Shown here: positions 22,541 to 34,330 of the stretch, one piece after another | Layout of the letters: every line of letters starts with the position of its first letter | How positions within the stretch are numbered: position 1 is the stretch's first letter | Origin: Phoronis australis | Taxonomy: Eukaryota > Phoronida > Phoronidae | NCBI GenBank assembly: GCA_002633005.1 | Contig: NMRA01000362.1 | Span: 365,165-429,164 of the forward strand | Length of the DNA stretch: 64,000 nt | Reading direction: 5' to 3' | Program-made: the position numbers and the translations under genes | The notes under the pieces: model-generated | Databases searched by the model: none | What the model was told of the DNA's origin: nothing | The model's input: only the letters and a program-made list of their open reading frames with translations

Positions 22541-23400
22541 ATGGCAAATGGAATGCCAGTGTAAAGCAGATATCTCAGAGTCGAAAACAGACTCCCGTAC
22601 CTTCAAAAGAGCTAACCAGCTCGAAAGCACGAACCCCAACCTTCAAGACAAGAACCCCGGGAATCGGACAGGAAACCCGGACAATTTTTCAAATTTTCTG
22701 AGACGATGTTAGTAGTCTCAGACTTTGAATTAAAGCATCTTCAAGTACTCTGGATTTGGTTTTTAAAAATTGTCAATAATAAAACATAACTGATATTTGT
22801 TATTAGGCTTTTATCAGTAAAACTCGTGCAACTTGTCTGTGGGCGAATTTCAACATAATTTATACTCTCAACACGTTGTTATCTCGGTGAATATTTAGTT
22901 AATTTCAGAGTATTCTATAGTTTCTCCAAAAATATTTTAAAAATTCGACTTCCGAGTGCCATTGTTGATTAATTCCTTTCTTTACAATTGGCCGCATTTT
23001 GTCGATTTACTTGAGAGTAAATTATCTCCGGCACAATCAATCTCCGGATTTTGAAATGGACCGCGAGAACTATTCACTCAAAAGACATGCATCGTCACCA
23101 ATTTCACCGTTCTTAACCTTAAAAAGTGTACTTCAACTCCCGATCGTTCATTAACACGGGATTAATTTGGAATCAGAATTGCTGAACTCAACGCATCCAC
23201 ACTATTTTCTTGAGATAAACAATGTTTGACAAAACAAAAATGCGGGAGTGGTGTTTCAGTCACCGGATGTCCTGTCCGATCCCCAGGGTTCCTGTTTTAA
23301 ATGTCAGGGTTCGTGTTTTTCGGGCTGGTTAGCCGTTTTGCAGGTGCGGGAGCTTGCTTTCGACTCAGGGATATCCGTTTTACACCGGGGCTCCATTTTT
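22541..23400. repeat. Foldback structure, arms about 140 bp
   Basis: Left arm 22541-22682 and right arm 23263-23400 are imperfect reverse complements. Read on one strand, both contain CCTGTCCGATYCCCRGGGTT, GGTTCGTG, GCTGGTTAGC, CGGGAG, TTTCGACTC, GATATC and TTTACAC in order. The 580-bp spacer shows no clear pairing. Probably a long-TIR DNA element. No protein is encoded. Confidence 0.7.
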
Positions 23401-23469
23401 GAATGATCACCTTGAATATGTGACAGAAATAGTATACTCATATTTTCTGCCAAAACATCCCAATTTCGG

Positions 23470-23699
23470 NNNNNNNNNNNNNNNNNNNNNNNNNNNNNNN
23501 NNNNNNNNNNNNNNNNNNNNNNNNNNNNNNNNNNNNNNNNNNNNNNNNNNNNNNNNNNNNNNNNNNNNNNNNNNNNNNNNNNNNNNNNNNNNNNNNNNNN
23601 NNNNNNNNNNNNNNNNNNNNNNNNNNNNNNNNNNNNNNNNNNNNNNNNNNNNNNNNNNNNNNNNNNNNNNNNNNNNNNNNNNNNNNNNNNNNNNNNNNN
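23470..23699. other. Assembly gap (230 N)
   Basis: Run of N directly after the foldback at 22541-23400. Long inverted repeats often break assemblies, which may explain its place. Confidence 0.99.
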
Positions 23700-25561
23700 C
23701 AATATTTCACGAAAGTAAAAGAGGGCAATGCTTTGATTATAAATATTCAAAGCAAACAGTAATAACTGAGAGTCTGTGAATTAAATACAGACCTTTTCAT
23801 CTTAGTGCCATTTTGTTTTGCCCAAAATCCCTATAGGTGTAAGAAAAAAATGACAGCTTAGAATTCTTATAACTTGGGTTTTGATTGTTTTCACCTTGGA
23901 CAGAATACATGTACAACTGTACGAGGATGTCACCACGGCGGCAGCTTTTACCTCCACCCCCGCTGCCACCACGGTTTCTGTCATCACCAGGCAGTTGCAG
24001 CAAACAGTCAGTTTTATGCGTCATTGGTTTTAAAATAACGGGCGTTATTCAATGTAAGTAACTGGTTCTGAAATGAAGAATCAATCACATCACTGTTATG
24101 CTACTGAGTCATCCTACCTGTTGCCTAATTTTACCGACGTCTTTTTGTTACCGGTACGGTGACTCTTCCGCTGTTGCCAATTAGTCATCACAGTGTCACT
24201 TCGTGTAACCCTTCTCCAGTTGTGTTCGCTTTTAACGTGTAGCCGAAGCTCTCTGGTGGAACATAACGCGCACAAAAACATGAAGATGTGGCCTCAGGTG
24301 CATCACACATTCGCGTTTAAGGTGAAGTGGAAACTCTCTATGTTTCGTCCATAACGCGGGGCAAGGGGTTTCTCGATTACTTTCCAAACCATTCGGACCC
24401 GGCGTTCTAAAGTGGTGTACGCTTCGTGTGGAGTTGATTACAAATGACAATTTTAGTGGACTGAACGAACATCACTTTCTAGAGCAAACAGTTTGGGAAT
24501 CCAGCTGGTTGGTTACTTGCAAACATGCTTGCACGCACTAAACTTGTAATTCTACAACGTAAAAGGAATATGAAGGACGTAGGAAAGATCACGGCCGTTT
24601 TATGTACAATTGTACTTCGGAAATTTGTCTTTGACCGACTAATTGGGTGCACGATGGCTTTTGACATTTTTTTTTTCACTTTTAGACGCACTGAATGATA
24701 TATTTTGTCTGATGGGGAATGGTCTGCATTATCTTGTGTCGTTGTGTAACCTATTTCATATTTGTAGTTTAGGTAGTGAGTAAAAATGAAATTCCTCTGA
24801 AAGACAGAGACAATTTTTAGTGGATCGCACTGAATCAAAAATCAACTTTACATTTAAAGCTCATGCTAAACTTTACCCCAATACGATTGAGTGAGAGAGG
24901 TCCTAAACGGTTTACCCGACGGACACTACCAAAAGCCGTCAGAATGACGATCATATAGCCGAACGGGAGCAAATTTCTTTGAAAACTGTGTCTTGACCGC
25001 TTATGACATCCTGGATCCGCCAGTGTTTCAAACGTAAGCCATGTGCCTGGAACCGTGATGTTGCAGTGCGTACAGTAAGTCAGATATTTTGTTACACTTT
25101 CACGTGTAGCTTTTGCAATCTGTTTTTTTCTTGAAACAGTCCTCTTTCATTACAAGAGAAAATTTCATGATGTACACCAAATCATCAAGAATTTTCCATT
25201 GAGCTCATATATGTATATAGTATGGGATTTGTTAGTTAAAAGTTCTTGAAATTTGTAGCTAAAACAGCAGGTACGCTTACTTTTTAAGTATTTTATTGGC
25301 CTATACAACCGAAACAATGATTTTTTAAGAGGTATTTTCTAACAATGTTCGCCGTTACAGTTAAACCTTTCGTGGTCTCTGCCTGTGCTCTTTCAGTTTC
25401 ACACGCGACACTTTGCAAATGTACGCTATTATACAAGCGAGGATTTGTATGATTGGCAAAACTCCTTAGAAAGTCGTCTACCTGATCGAACTTCAAGTCA
25501 AAAAAGAAACAATGTACACAATATTGTTAGAACAGTTATCATTATCAACACCTCAGAAAAG
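23700..25561. other. No recognised gene
   Basis: Frames at 24232 and 24479 (minus) and 25385 (plus) lack domain likeness, codon bias and splice context. No repeat pair was recognised. Confidence 0.35.
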
Positions 25562-25620
25562 GTTATTGTAGCAGTTGTTGCTGTCGTTGTTGTTGTTGTT
25601 CTTGTTGTTGTTGTTTTGGT
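25562..25620. repeat. (GTT)n microsatellite
   Basis: Imperfect GTT repeat with CTT and GCT interruptions. The valine-rich frame over it is a by-product of the repeat. Confidence 0.9.
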
Positions 25621-25973
25621 CAATGGAAAATTAATAATGTTCCTCGAACAACACGCGATGATTTCCTGAATGGAATGATAATTAGGTGTTGATAAGCACA
25701 TGTCTATCACAAAGATGGTCGTTTCTTATTTGTATGACTAATTTGTGATTTTTGTTGAACTAATGAGAAATTCCTGTATCACGAACGCGCAATCAGTCAG
25801 TTTTGGGGCGAATTCAAAATTCTGACAAGCAAGTTTAACACGCACTATTAAATTGGCAGTTTAATTACAATTAATGACGGTTGCTTGACAGAATTCAATA
25901 CCCGACTGTCTTGACTGCCGACTCGGCGTAATTAAAGCTATTGTACGCACGTTCTCGTGAACGGTCGAGAAAA

Positions 25974-26119
25974 TCTATAAATCACTCGATCTTCAATAAC
26001 AGCTTTAGAACTATCTAGTCAGTTGAGTGACGTCGGCTTTTTCGATAAATACATTACGTAGACTCGGAAACTCTGAAATCAGAAAATTTTTTCAAGTGGC
26101 TTAGCTCAAGATGATCAAG
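25974..26119 (+). promoter_or_regulatory. Candidate TATA promoter and short first exon (ATG ATC AAG, then GTAAGA)
   Basis: TCTATAAATC at 25974 is a TATA-like box. About 135 bp on, CTCAAG precedes ATGATCAAG at 26111-26119, followed directly by a strong donor GTAAGA at 26120. The short 5' leader with TGACGT-like and GATAAATA motifs looks like a real first exon. I found no second exon in the following 20 kb, so the gene is not identified. Start context AAGATGA is adequate. Confidence 0.3.
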
Positions 26120-26121
26120 GT

Positions 26122-27208
26122 AAGAGAATTTTTCTTTCTTGTTAATTAATTTATCTAGGTCGTTTTAATAGACGTTTTATAATTTTACATTTACATGCTA
26201 GCATCGCATGAGATAAATTTCTTAGAAAATGTGTTTTTCATATTTTTTCGAGTAATTTGTGTCAACTAAGACGTGAAACTTAATGTCTAGTTTGAATTAT
26301 AGTAATGCACAAAACCGTACGCTTAGCTCTTTAACTCAGCAACGACTGCACTGACGGTTAAAACGAATTTTGCTGAATTTGGAAATGCTTTACCCCGTTG
26401 TTGTTGAAATGTTCAATAAAAACGTAAAATAATATTGAAAATTTATAAGTAAATGCATCCGTTACATTATTTCTGAAAGGAGCAAATGTTACTTACATAT
26501 TGGCGTGAATTTCAATTATGATGGTTAAAGAAAGATTTTTTAATCAATGTTATACTGAAAAAGTTTTGGACAGCTTTCAATAACTCAATGTCACCCCGTA
26601 TGTCGATCGAGTTCTTTTTATTTAACAACTTGTTGTTTTATGTTCAGTACAGACGTTAGCATGTTCGCTTTTTATTTCCGCAGTTACATTGCTGCGCCTC
26701 AAACTCAAGATACTAGCTCACGTATCTATCCTGCACTGAATTTCCTATCACTGCCTACCCTGTGTGGGTCCCCTTTTAGACATTAACCCCTAGTTTTGGT
26801 TGCTGTATTTATTTGATCTTAGTAGTAGAAGTATATATTCGGTGAAAAATCCTGGTGGAAGTATCGTTTAAAGGGCCACTATTCAGGCCCCACATCCCAG
26901 TGACCTCGAGTAACCCCCTAACCCCCTATATTTGCTGTCCTGAAACCAACCGTAGAGCCGGTTCGGTTAGTCGCCAACACTTCTTCTCGAGAGACCCGTT
27001 TCGCCGTAGTGTTTAAGTTAAGAATGTGAAAATGCAATGACAGACCTCCATTACAATTTGCGACTAAGTGGGCTATGGGAAGGGGGTTTAACATTTATTA
27101 AAATTGTTAAAAGGATAACAAACCCTGTTTTGATGATTTAAGTCATTCCTCGTTCTGTCACCTGCTAATGTATCATTGGCATCATTCTCGGACGATAAAA
27201 GCAGCAAT
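26122..27208. other. No recognised feature
   Basis: Would be the first intron of the candidate gene starting at 26111. Sequence near 26870-26960 is locally GC-rich and unlike its neighbours, but has no frame or repeat that I recognise. Confidence 0.35.
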
Positions 27209-27485
27209 CAGCTAAAAGCTCATACTCCATGTGTCAGAGATTAGATATTGTGGTTCTTGGTGGTTGGTCTTTCTCCACAGTTGCCGTGTAATTCGCTAAA
27301 AAAAGTAGGTCACGCTTGCCCGTTTAGGAGTCTTTGAAAAGAGTTTTCAAAATGTCCTCCAAACTTTTGAGGGTTGTCGAGAAGTTACAGTGCATTATTC
27401 TGTTTCAGAGAATTGGATAGATAAGGCGTTTTTAATATGTGTTACTAGGCCGAAACAAGGTTTGGTATCCTTTTAATATTCTCGG
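27209..27485 (+). repeat. Dispersed repeat, copy 1 (partner 34071-34330)
   Basis: Shares GATTAGATAT, CTTGGTGGYTGGTCTTTC, CCACAGTTG, GGGTTGTCGAG, TAGGCC and AGGTTTGGTATCCTTTTAAT in order with 34071-34330, direct orientation. In both copies a short frame reads LDI then LGGWSF, so the parent could have been coding, but both copies have stops. Class unknown. Confidence 0.7.
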
Positions 27486-28984
27486 CCAATGACGTTTTCC
27501 GTAAAAAGAATAATAATTGAAATACTGCTTTAGAATATCTCAAGAAATGGACGCACAAACTTATGTTGAAGTTGACATTTTTAGTTAAATGAGTGCGCAA
27601 CCGAAAGCCTGAGTCATTCAAGAATGAGGTGTAACGTTTTTCCGTCTGCTTGGCGAGTTGCTAATTTTTTAATCTCACGCCGCTTGTTGTGACATGGAGT
27701 TCAATACCCAGGGATTTTCCACTGTATTAGTTCTTAGCGAATGCGTCTTTAATAAGGCAGTCTTTGGCGGGAAGCCAACTCATTCCGTCGGTTTTACGTA
27801 AATTCTCGAATTCGAACATCTTGGTCCATAAATTTTTGACCCTGGGGATTTCACAAAAGCGTAAAATTTCACAAAAAGTAAACGTTGGCTTGAACGATGT
27901 GCGACCTACACTGTCAATGGCTGCGGTAGTAATACGTGTTTCTAAACACGAATTAGAAGGCCATCTGTTTAATGTAAAACTATCTATTACATCTTTCCTT
28001 TAATTAAGCTATCTCGTCATTAGTTGTATGTAAGTACGTGATCAACTGAGTATGAGACGGTAGGGCACTGCATAAAATGCCTGTAGAGTCCGCTACGATC
28101 AATGGAAAAAATGGAAAATCATTAAATATAATTAGAGAAAATTTCTGCCTACGGTGTGGAGTAAAAATCTCAAAGGCCCCATGTTAACGATGACCATCTC
28201 AGACGGCAGTCTAGTGACATCCTGTCGGTGAACACCAGAACTTAATCCTACTAATATGAGCCTCTCTAATGTATCCTGTACGACAGTAACATATCAACCA
28301 TACTTAAACTTGTCAACCGCTCCACTTCATCAGTAATTGCAACGTTTTTGTCGTTTTTGTAGTGTTAAGCGGTTGTGTTAAAATACCACGTTTTACAACG
28401 TAATTGCTACGCGTTTATGCCGTTTTCCATTAACTGCATTCTTGGTAGCAAACCTAATCGGACTGTGTTGTTATACTGTGGTCGATGGGGCAAAGACCTG
28501 TAAGAAAATTATAGCGTGGAGATAGTAAAGTAGATCCAGCTAGAATCAAAAGGCCATCAAAATGCCCGCAGTTGGAACACAACAGTTTAAAGGGAACGTT
28601 TGATTTAGGCAACTTATCATTGAGAATAAGTCTCATTGTGTTAACGCCTAAGATTTGAAACAATTTCTTGGTTTGCGATGAACTGAAAGGTCATTTCTGC
28701 TTCTGATCGACGTATATTCTGTTGAACTTCCGTCTGGGCAAGGAACAGGTGGATCAATTCTTAAATGTGAGTGGTCTAAATTAACAAAATTTCAAAACGC
28801 ATACAGCCCAAATTTAAAACTGCGAAACCCCATTAAGTTTGCAGCCTAAAACAAATTGAAATCTATTAATTTCCATAGCGTATGCAATAAGAACAACACT
28901 CAGAATCCAAGTTGAAATTGGCTTACTAAATGAACACTACCCCCATGTTACATTTAAGTAACATGAACACAAACGCAATGAATG
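27486..28984. other. No recognised feature
   Basis: Frames at 27764 and 28454 (minus) have no domain likeness. No repeat partner seen. Confidence 0.4.
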
Positions 28985-30560
28985 GATTTCCAATTACTTA
29001 GTTCCATTGACACGAGAGAGAAACTCTTCAAGAAATCTAGTGCCTCATTCGCACCATCCATCTTTCACAAAATTTACTCAATTGAATCATTAAAGTGCTA
29101 CAATAAAATTCTTTAGTCGGTCATTGAAAATGATAAATACGTGTATTATGAAGTTACACTCGAGCAGAATACGAATGACATCCGTAAAACTTCGGAAATA
29201 TGCCATCAGTAACTCTTCGCCTAATACTCTTCAAGACGGGAGATTCTCTACATGTAACAAATTAAAATGAAATAACTGACTACTTTATTGAATACTTTAC
29301 AAACTTTGGTAAATTAACTTGTTTAATTTCTACTACAGAGTGTTTTTGAATATTTCTGAATAATAAAATTAACGGTCCTACGTTTAAATTAGGAATGCCA
29401 TCAGAAGCTGAAGTCAAATTTAGAGCGCAATTGTTAGAACTCTCCCAGTTTTGATCGCTTTTCTAGTAATTTATAATAGAACATTGACAATTTCTTTCTA
29501 AACCGATCGTTGATAAGACCAACCAATTTCTTCATTCAGGATGGAATCTTTCCATAAATGAAAATTTGCAGTTATTCCCGTTTATAAAGGTACATAATAT
29601 CCTCGATAAAAACGCAGTTAGTAATCATAAACTACTTTCAATACTACCCGTAATATCTAAATTTTTTGAAAAGTGGTTTGAATCGACTGCAGTTATTTCG
29701 ATCACAACAATCTATTTTACAGCTCCCAATGTGTTTTCAGTTGCTGAGCTAACAGACTTGATATTTTAACATCTTGACCATGGTTGTAGCTTGTAATGAT
29801 CTTTTTATGTACCTATCAAAAGCATTTGACATCATTGATCATTCGATTCCTTTAGTAAAACGAACATATTATGGTATCTCTATTATTGAATCTTTTTGGT
29901 TTCGCAGTTACCTTGAAGACAGAGTTTGATATCGTTATTTCGTCATGCCTCGATATTACAACTGGTGTATCCTAAGACTCTATTTCAAAACCACTGTTGT
30001 TTTTGATATATGTAATTGACGTACACACCTTTTGCAACACTAATTTTTTGTTTGCTGATGACACTTGTCTCTTTACTTTTTTCATTTGACTGATCAATAA
30101 CAACCTCTAAAATGCCTCTAATTGGCTTTATGCAAATGAAATCTTCAAATATAAGTAAATTGAAGTCATTCTATTCCACTTCCAACACAATTTTTTTATC
30201 ATGGCACTTCCTCACAAATGAAAGCATTTAAAATCCTTGGCATTTTTCTAGATGACTCACTCACATGGAATAAACAATGAAGTCAGTAAAATTTCTAATA
30301 AAATTGACAAAACAGTTGGAGTTTTGTCGATCTTGAAGTGACATTATCGCTTTACGGTCAAAAAACGCAATTTGGGGAGCATTGTTAGATTTGATAGACT
30401 TCTTTAAATTCCTAGTTTTGACCATATCTACAAAACAACGAAAACCGTTATTTTTGTGATTTTATTGCAAATCGCCAATTCTCGCAGTTGCCTGTCAAAC
30501 ATTCTCTGAAATCAAGGCTGGTGTGTCAGTGCTACTTAAACACGCTTAAAATACCCTGGA
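28985..30560 (+). mobile_element. Heavily decayed CR1/Jockey-like LINE
   Basis: Fragments of one non-LTR ORF lie in the right order: RDKLFKK-like then EQNTNDIRKT (about 29000-29195), FIKVHNILDKN then SILPVISKFFEKWFE (about 29580-29685), MYLSKAFDIIDHSIPL (about 29806-29855), SYLEDRV, LFADDTCLF (about 30048) and ILGIFLDDSLTWN (about 30234-30270). Stops and frameshifts are frequent, so it is old. This lineage is distinct from the L1-like copy at 9020-12045. The 3' limit is uncertain. Confidence 0.8.
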
Positions 30561-33262
30561 TCTGGTTCAGCGATAGAGCGTACACTCCTACTGTGGAGAT
30601 AGTAAGCTCGGGATTTTAGTCAGATAGAACATAGACCAGTTTTCTTCACTGAATAACGAGCATCACCCTGTGGGCGAGTTATATCCGATTATTGCCGAAC
30701 ATTACTTACGTCATGCTTTGCCCGGCCCTCCCTATTTGTAAAAATTAAACACCTTACACATTAAAATTAAATTTCTTATTATACTACAAGTTAAAAATAA
30801 CTAACTTCTTTTTTATAATTGTGACAGTAAGTTTATCGAACCCCATCAGTCTTGCGGAAATACAGGAGCTGTAATTAACTCTCTCATGTACTCGTGCTTT
30901 TTTGCTGACCGAATCAATATCCGTCCTATGTTATCTATTCTCTGTTAACTTTTAAAAAGAGCAGTCGTCGAAAATATCTGAAATACAAAACACCTTTTTG
31001 TTAACAGTAACTGTCTTCTGCATGATATTGTTGGTGAAATCAACACTCATAGTATAAATAAGCGTCTGACTGATAAGCATAAAGTCCTGACACTGTTCAG
31101 TTTGGGAAACCCTACAAACCATTCTAATTGTACGGGGGCGCTTTCCTCTTGCTTGGAATTGAACAACTGTGTCGGTAAATTAACATTAACAAAATTGGTA
31201 CACATATCCGTTCAAAACGTAGTTTCTTGAAGAACAGTTATTACACAAGAATGCACTCTTTCACACTCATGTCTAATAAACTAGAGCAGACAACGCATTT
31301 TACTTCCTGGTTTCATGTTACATCATTGAACAATATCAGTTGCAAGCAAGAGGATTTCGCTAGTGTTCTGTTGCGTTCTTTAGCTACCACTTGGTCCCTA
31401 GAGGTCGAACTGCAACACGAATCACTTAATCGGTCAGTAGTGCCGTTGTGTTTAATCTCACAGGCGCACAGTTATACAACTCTGGCCGGTTTACGGAAGC
31501 AATGTCTTAAGAAAAAGCGACACGCTTCATTAATACACAAGGGACATGCAGTCGCTGAACCAAAATCTTAGACTTAACGAGTAGAATAGAGAGATAATAA
31601 AGTGGGTGAATTGAAACAATCCACCAGTGACTGGAATTGGTAGCGGAGATCAATTATTAACAACTTCCAAGACACTACGACTTGTATATTTACGTCGATG
31701 GCGATCGAGAGATAGGGAGATACATAGATTGTTAGATAGTTTATTCTAGCCATGATAGTCCTACGGTAAATACATATACGTAGAAGAACAATAGTAAAGG
31801 CTAGAAGAGACCCTCGAGGCTTCTCGCATGTAGGACACGTGGTACTAAAACTACATGGAAACTGTCTACAACAAAAATAAAGCCTAAAACCTAAGAATAC
31901 TAATACTAAACAAAATGCCGCATACATACAATATTTTAAACTAATTTAGAGTACCATGACACTGTACACGAATTAGAAACAAAGAAATTCAAAAGGGTGC
32001 ATGAGGCATAACACAGAATACCTTAACAAAATAAGATTTGTGGGTTCGGTCATACTTGGAACTGGGCTCATTATCTGAAATCGGAAGAGACAGCCGGTGA
32101 GGAAATTTTAGTCGGCAGGTTCAGTGCAAGAAATAGATATATTGCTAATGACAGGATTACCCGTATTACGACTGGCAAAATGTCGTATACACGCAGGCTT
32201 ACTTCTCTTGCATATGCCATTCAGTAGTTCGCAAAACAGAATCTATTGTGGCAGGATGTTTAAAAAGCCGGCGTGCTTAGCACACTTACGATACTCAACC
32301 GACACATATAAGCCACGTCCTGTAGACCTCAAGACAGCCTGCTTTTGCGATGAGAAGTCCTCGCTGATGTAACAGGAACAGTGAATTAAGTCTCACCTTT
32401 CAACCTCATCGAACAGTTACTTCGGTGCCCGCCATGATGCTAGAATTGGTTATAAGAGGCCGCGCTGAATAGTTATCAGTAGGTTTTGCCTGGCAGTTCA
32501 CACATTATTGGCCCTGATCCTTTTTTCCACTCTGTCGAAAACTATGAACAAAATGAGAAGTTGTGTATCAATTCACATCAAAATGGCTGCACATGACCAC
32601 AGTAAAATCATTCTGCCTCATATTTTAGCTCTTTCACTTCCACCGAAAAAAGAACCGAGGCCCCGAATAAATTTCATCCCAAAACCCCTGACCACTTCTC
32701 TGCCAATGCTAAATATATACCAGCACTACAATTCGAAAACACTGTTTCTACTGACTCCAACAAGTAGTCCAAATGTGCTGCTCTCTGGCAATCAGATTTT
32801 TTTTGCAATTATGGGTTATTTGAGGGCTACCTTAAATCGCATAAGATTTCTTGGGTGCTACGTAGAAATGCAACAATGCTACTACATACGAGACCGCCAT
32901 TTGAAGAGAAGTGGCCACACAATTGGGCTTTCCTCATTCCCAACATGTTCACCAGTACAAACAAACCAGATTCATTGAACCTATTAGTAATGTCTACCTC
33001 AAAACTGCCGCCTAGCCTCACCTACATAAACTATCTAATCTCTATGCAGGTCAAATATTGGCCGAAGCTATACTCCAACTGTACAATGACAGCTTCGTAA
33101 GCTCCATTTTTCTCTCGCGTGATTTTGCGTAGTTTTGAGACATCTTGCTGGTCAACGAAACACACTCTTACACGATTTCGCGTAAACTACGGAAACATGG
33201 GCGGCGCAGCACTGGAAAAAAAGTGGAGGTTATCTCCCTATGGTGCACCGTCCATAGACAAT
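30561..33262. other. Unassigned; may include the LINE tail
   Basis: 30560-31150 may be the C-terminal and 3' part of the LINE (RINIRPMLS at about 30905 fits a RNA-binding tail loosely). Frames at 31227, 32124 and 32508 are not recognisable. No splice-bounded exon found. Confidence 0.3.
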
Positions 33263-33501
33263 GCATGCGCGCACCCAGCCTTCAATATGGGGGGGCTCGA
33301 ATTCTTGCCGTTGTGGACCTTTTGGTAACAAAAAGGCGGGCGGACTACAAAAAACGGGGGCACCACTTTGAATTGCGCGTTTAGGGGAGTTTTGTCTCAT
33401 TTTCTCGGACTTTTTTTTCCTCAGAGATGGACCTTTTTGTCCACTTCGCCAAATGGGAGGGCTCGTTCGAGCCTCCCCCCCCCTCCTGGGTGCGCGCATG
33501 C
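33263..33501. mobile_element. MITE, GCATGCGCGCACCC family, copy 2 (most complete)
   Basis: Perfect 14-bp terminal inverted repeats: GCATGCGCGCACCC at 33263 and GGGTGCGCGCATGC at 33488-33501. Length 239 bp. Interior blocks GGGGGGCTCGAATTCTTG, TTTCTCGGACTTTTTTTTCC and CCACTTCGCCAAATGGGAGG match the sister copies. GCTCGTTCGAGC near the right end is itself palindromic. No coding frame. Confidence 0.85.
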
Positions 33502-33549
33502 GATGGGCGCCGCCCATGAGACAGTGTAATTCATGTCCTTCTTTCATAA

Positions 33550-33639
33550 GGTAAAAGCTTTTAAATAACTGGGTAAATGTGTTGAAACTGCTGCGTTTGA
33601 GCTCAGACCACTTGTGGTCTGAGGTTTAAGCTTTTACCG
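33550..33639. repeat. 90-bp hairpin with perfect 10-2-10 centre
   Basis: GGTAAAAGCTT at 33550 is matched by AAGCTTTTACC at about 33629-33639. Between them lies CTCAGACCAC TT GTGGTCTGAG (33602-33623). It could be a very short transposon remnant or a stem-loop; promoters or a terminator role are not supported. Confidence 0.6.
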
Positions 33640-34070
33640 AAACTGTTATGTCGAAATCGAAACTGATTTAAAATCACAAGGCTGTAACTTTCACTTCCGC
33701 CTGTCGTGCTCACAAAATTGAAGCAAGCATCCGAAGTATCCAATTTTGTGACGGCTCATTTATGAGGGTGCATTTCTTGAAGAGGAGATTGTCATGCGAT
33801 TGATTGTGGCCTCTAGCACTGTGGGTTGCAATAACGCCGACTATATATTGTCGTGTTTTTATTAGACAACAAATATGCGATTCTGTTTTTTTTTTTTACC
33901 AGAGAATAATTACATTAAGACGTCAGTTGTTACTAGAGGCAATCGTGAGTCCAAATTCGTCAATCACGGGAGGGGTAGTTTTGATTTCTTCTGCGGGAAG
34001 GAGAGAGCAATTGTCGCTTGCTCTTTACAGTGTGAGTTATTCAAATTGCATGGATGTAATTTTGTTGGAA

Positions 34071-34330
34071 CAGAAACCAAAAACTCATGCTTTCTATGTT
34101 ACAGATTAGATATCATGGCTCTTGGTGGCTGGTCTTTCCCCACAGTTGTTCGTGTAGCTCGCCAAAAGCGTAGGTCTCGTTAGCAGCTTTTGCTATTAGG
34201 AGTTTTCAACTTTTGCTCCAAATTTTTAGGGTTGTCGAGGGTTACGGGTTCCGGGAGAACTGTATCGGAATGTCGTTTTAATATCTCTTAATAGGCCAAA
34301 ATCAGGTTTGGTATCCTTTTAATCGAATAG
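34071..34330 (+). repeat. Dispersed repeat, copy 2 (partner 27209-27485)
   Basis: See copy 1 for the shared blocks. This copy carries the longer open frame (33875-34183), ending GWSFPTVVRVARQKRRSR, a basic tail. Identity between copies is roughly three quarters by eye. Confidence 0.7.

Noticed and set aside
33230-33547. 105-codon minus-strand frame, and similar frames at 42924-43452
   Set aside because: They lie over the GC-rich MITE copies and are by-products of the repeats.
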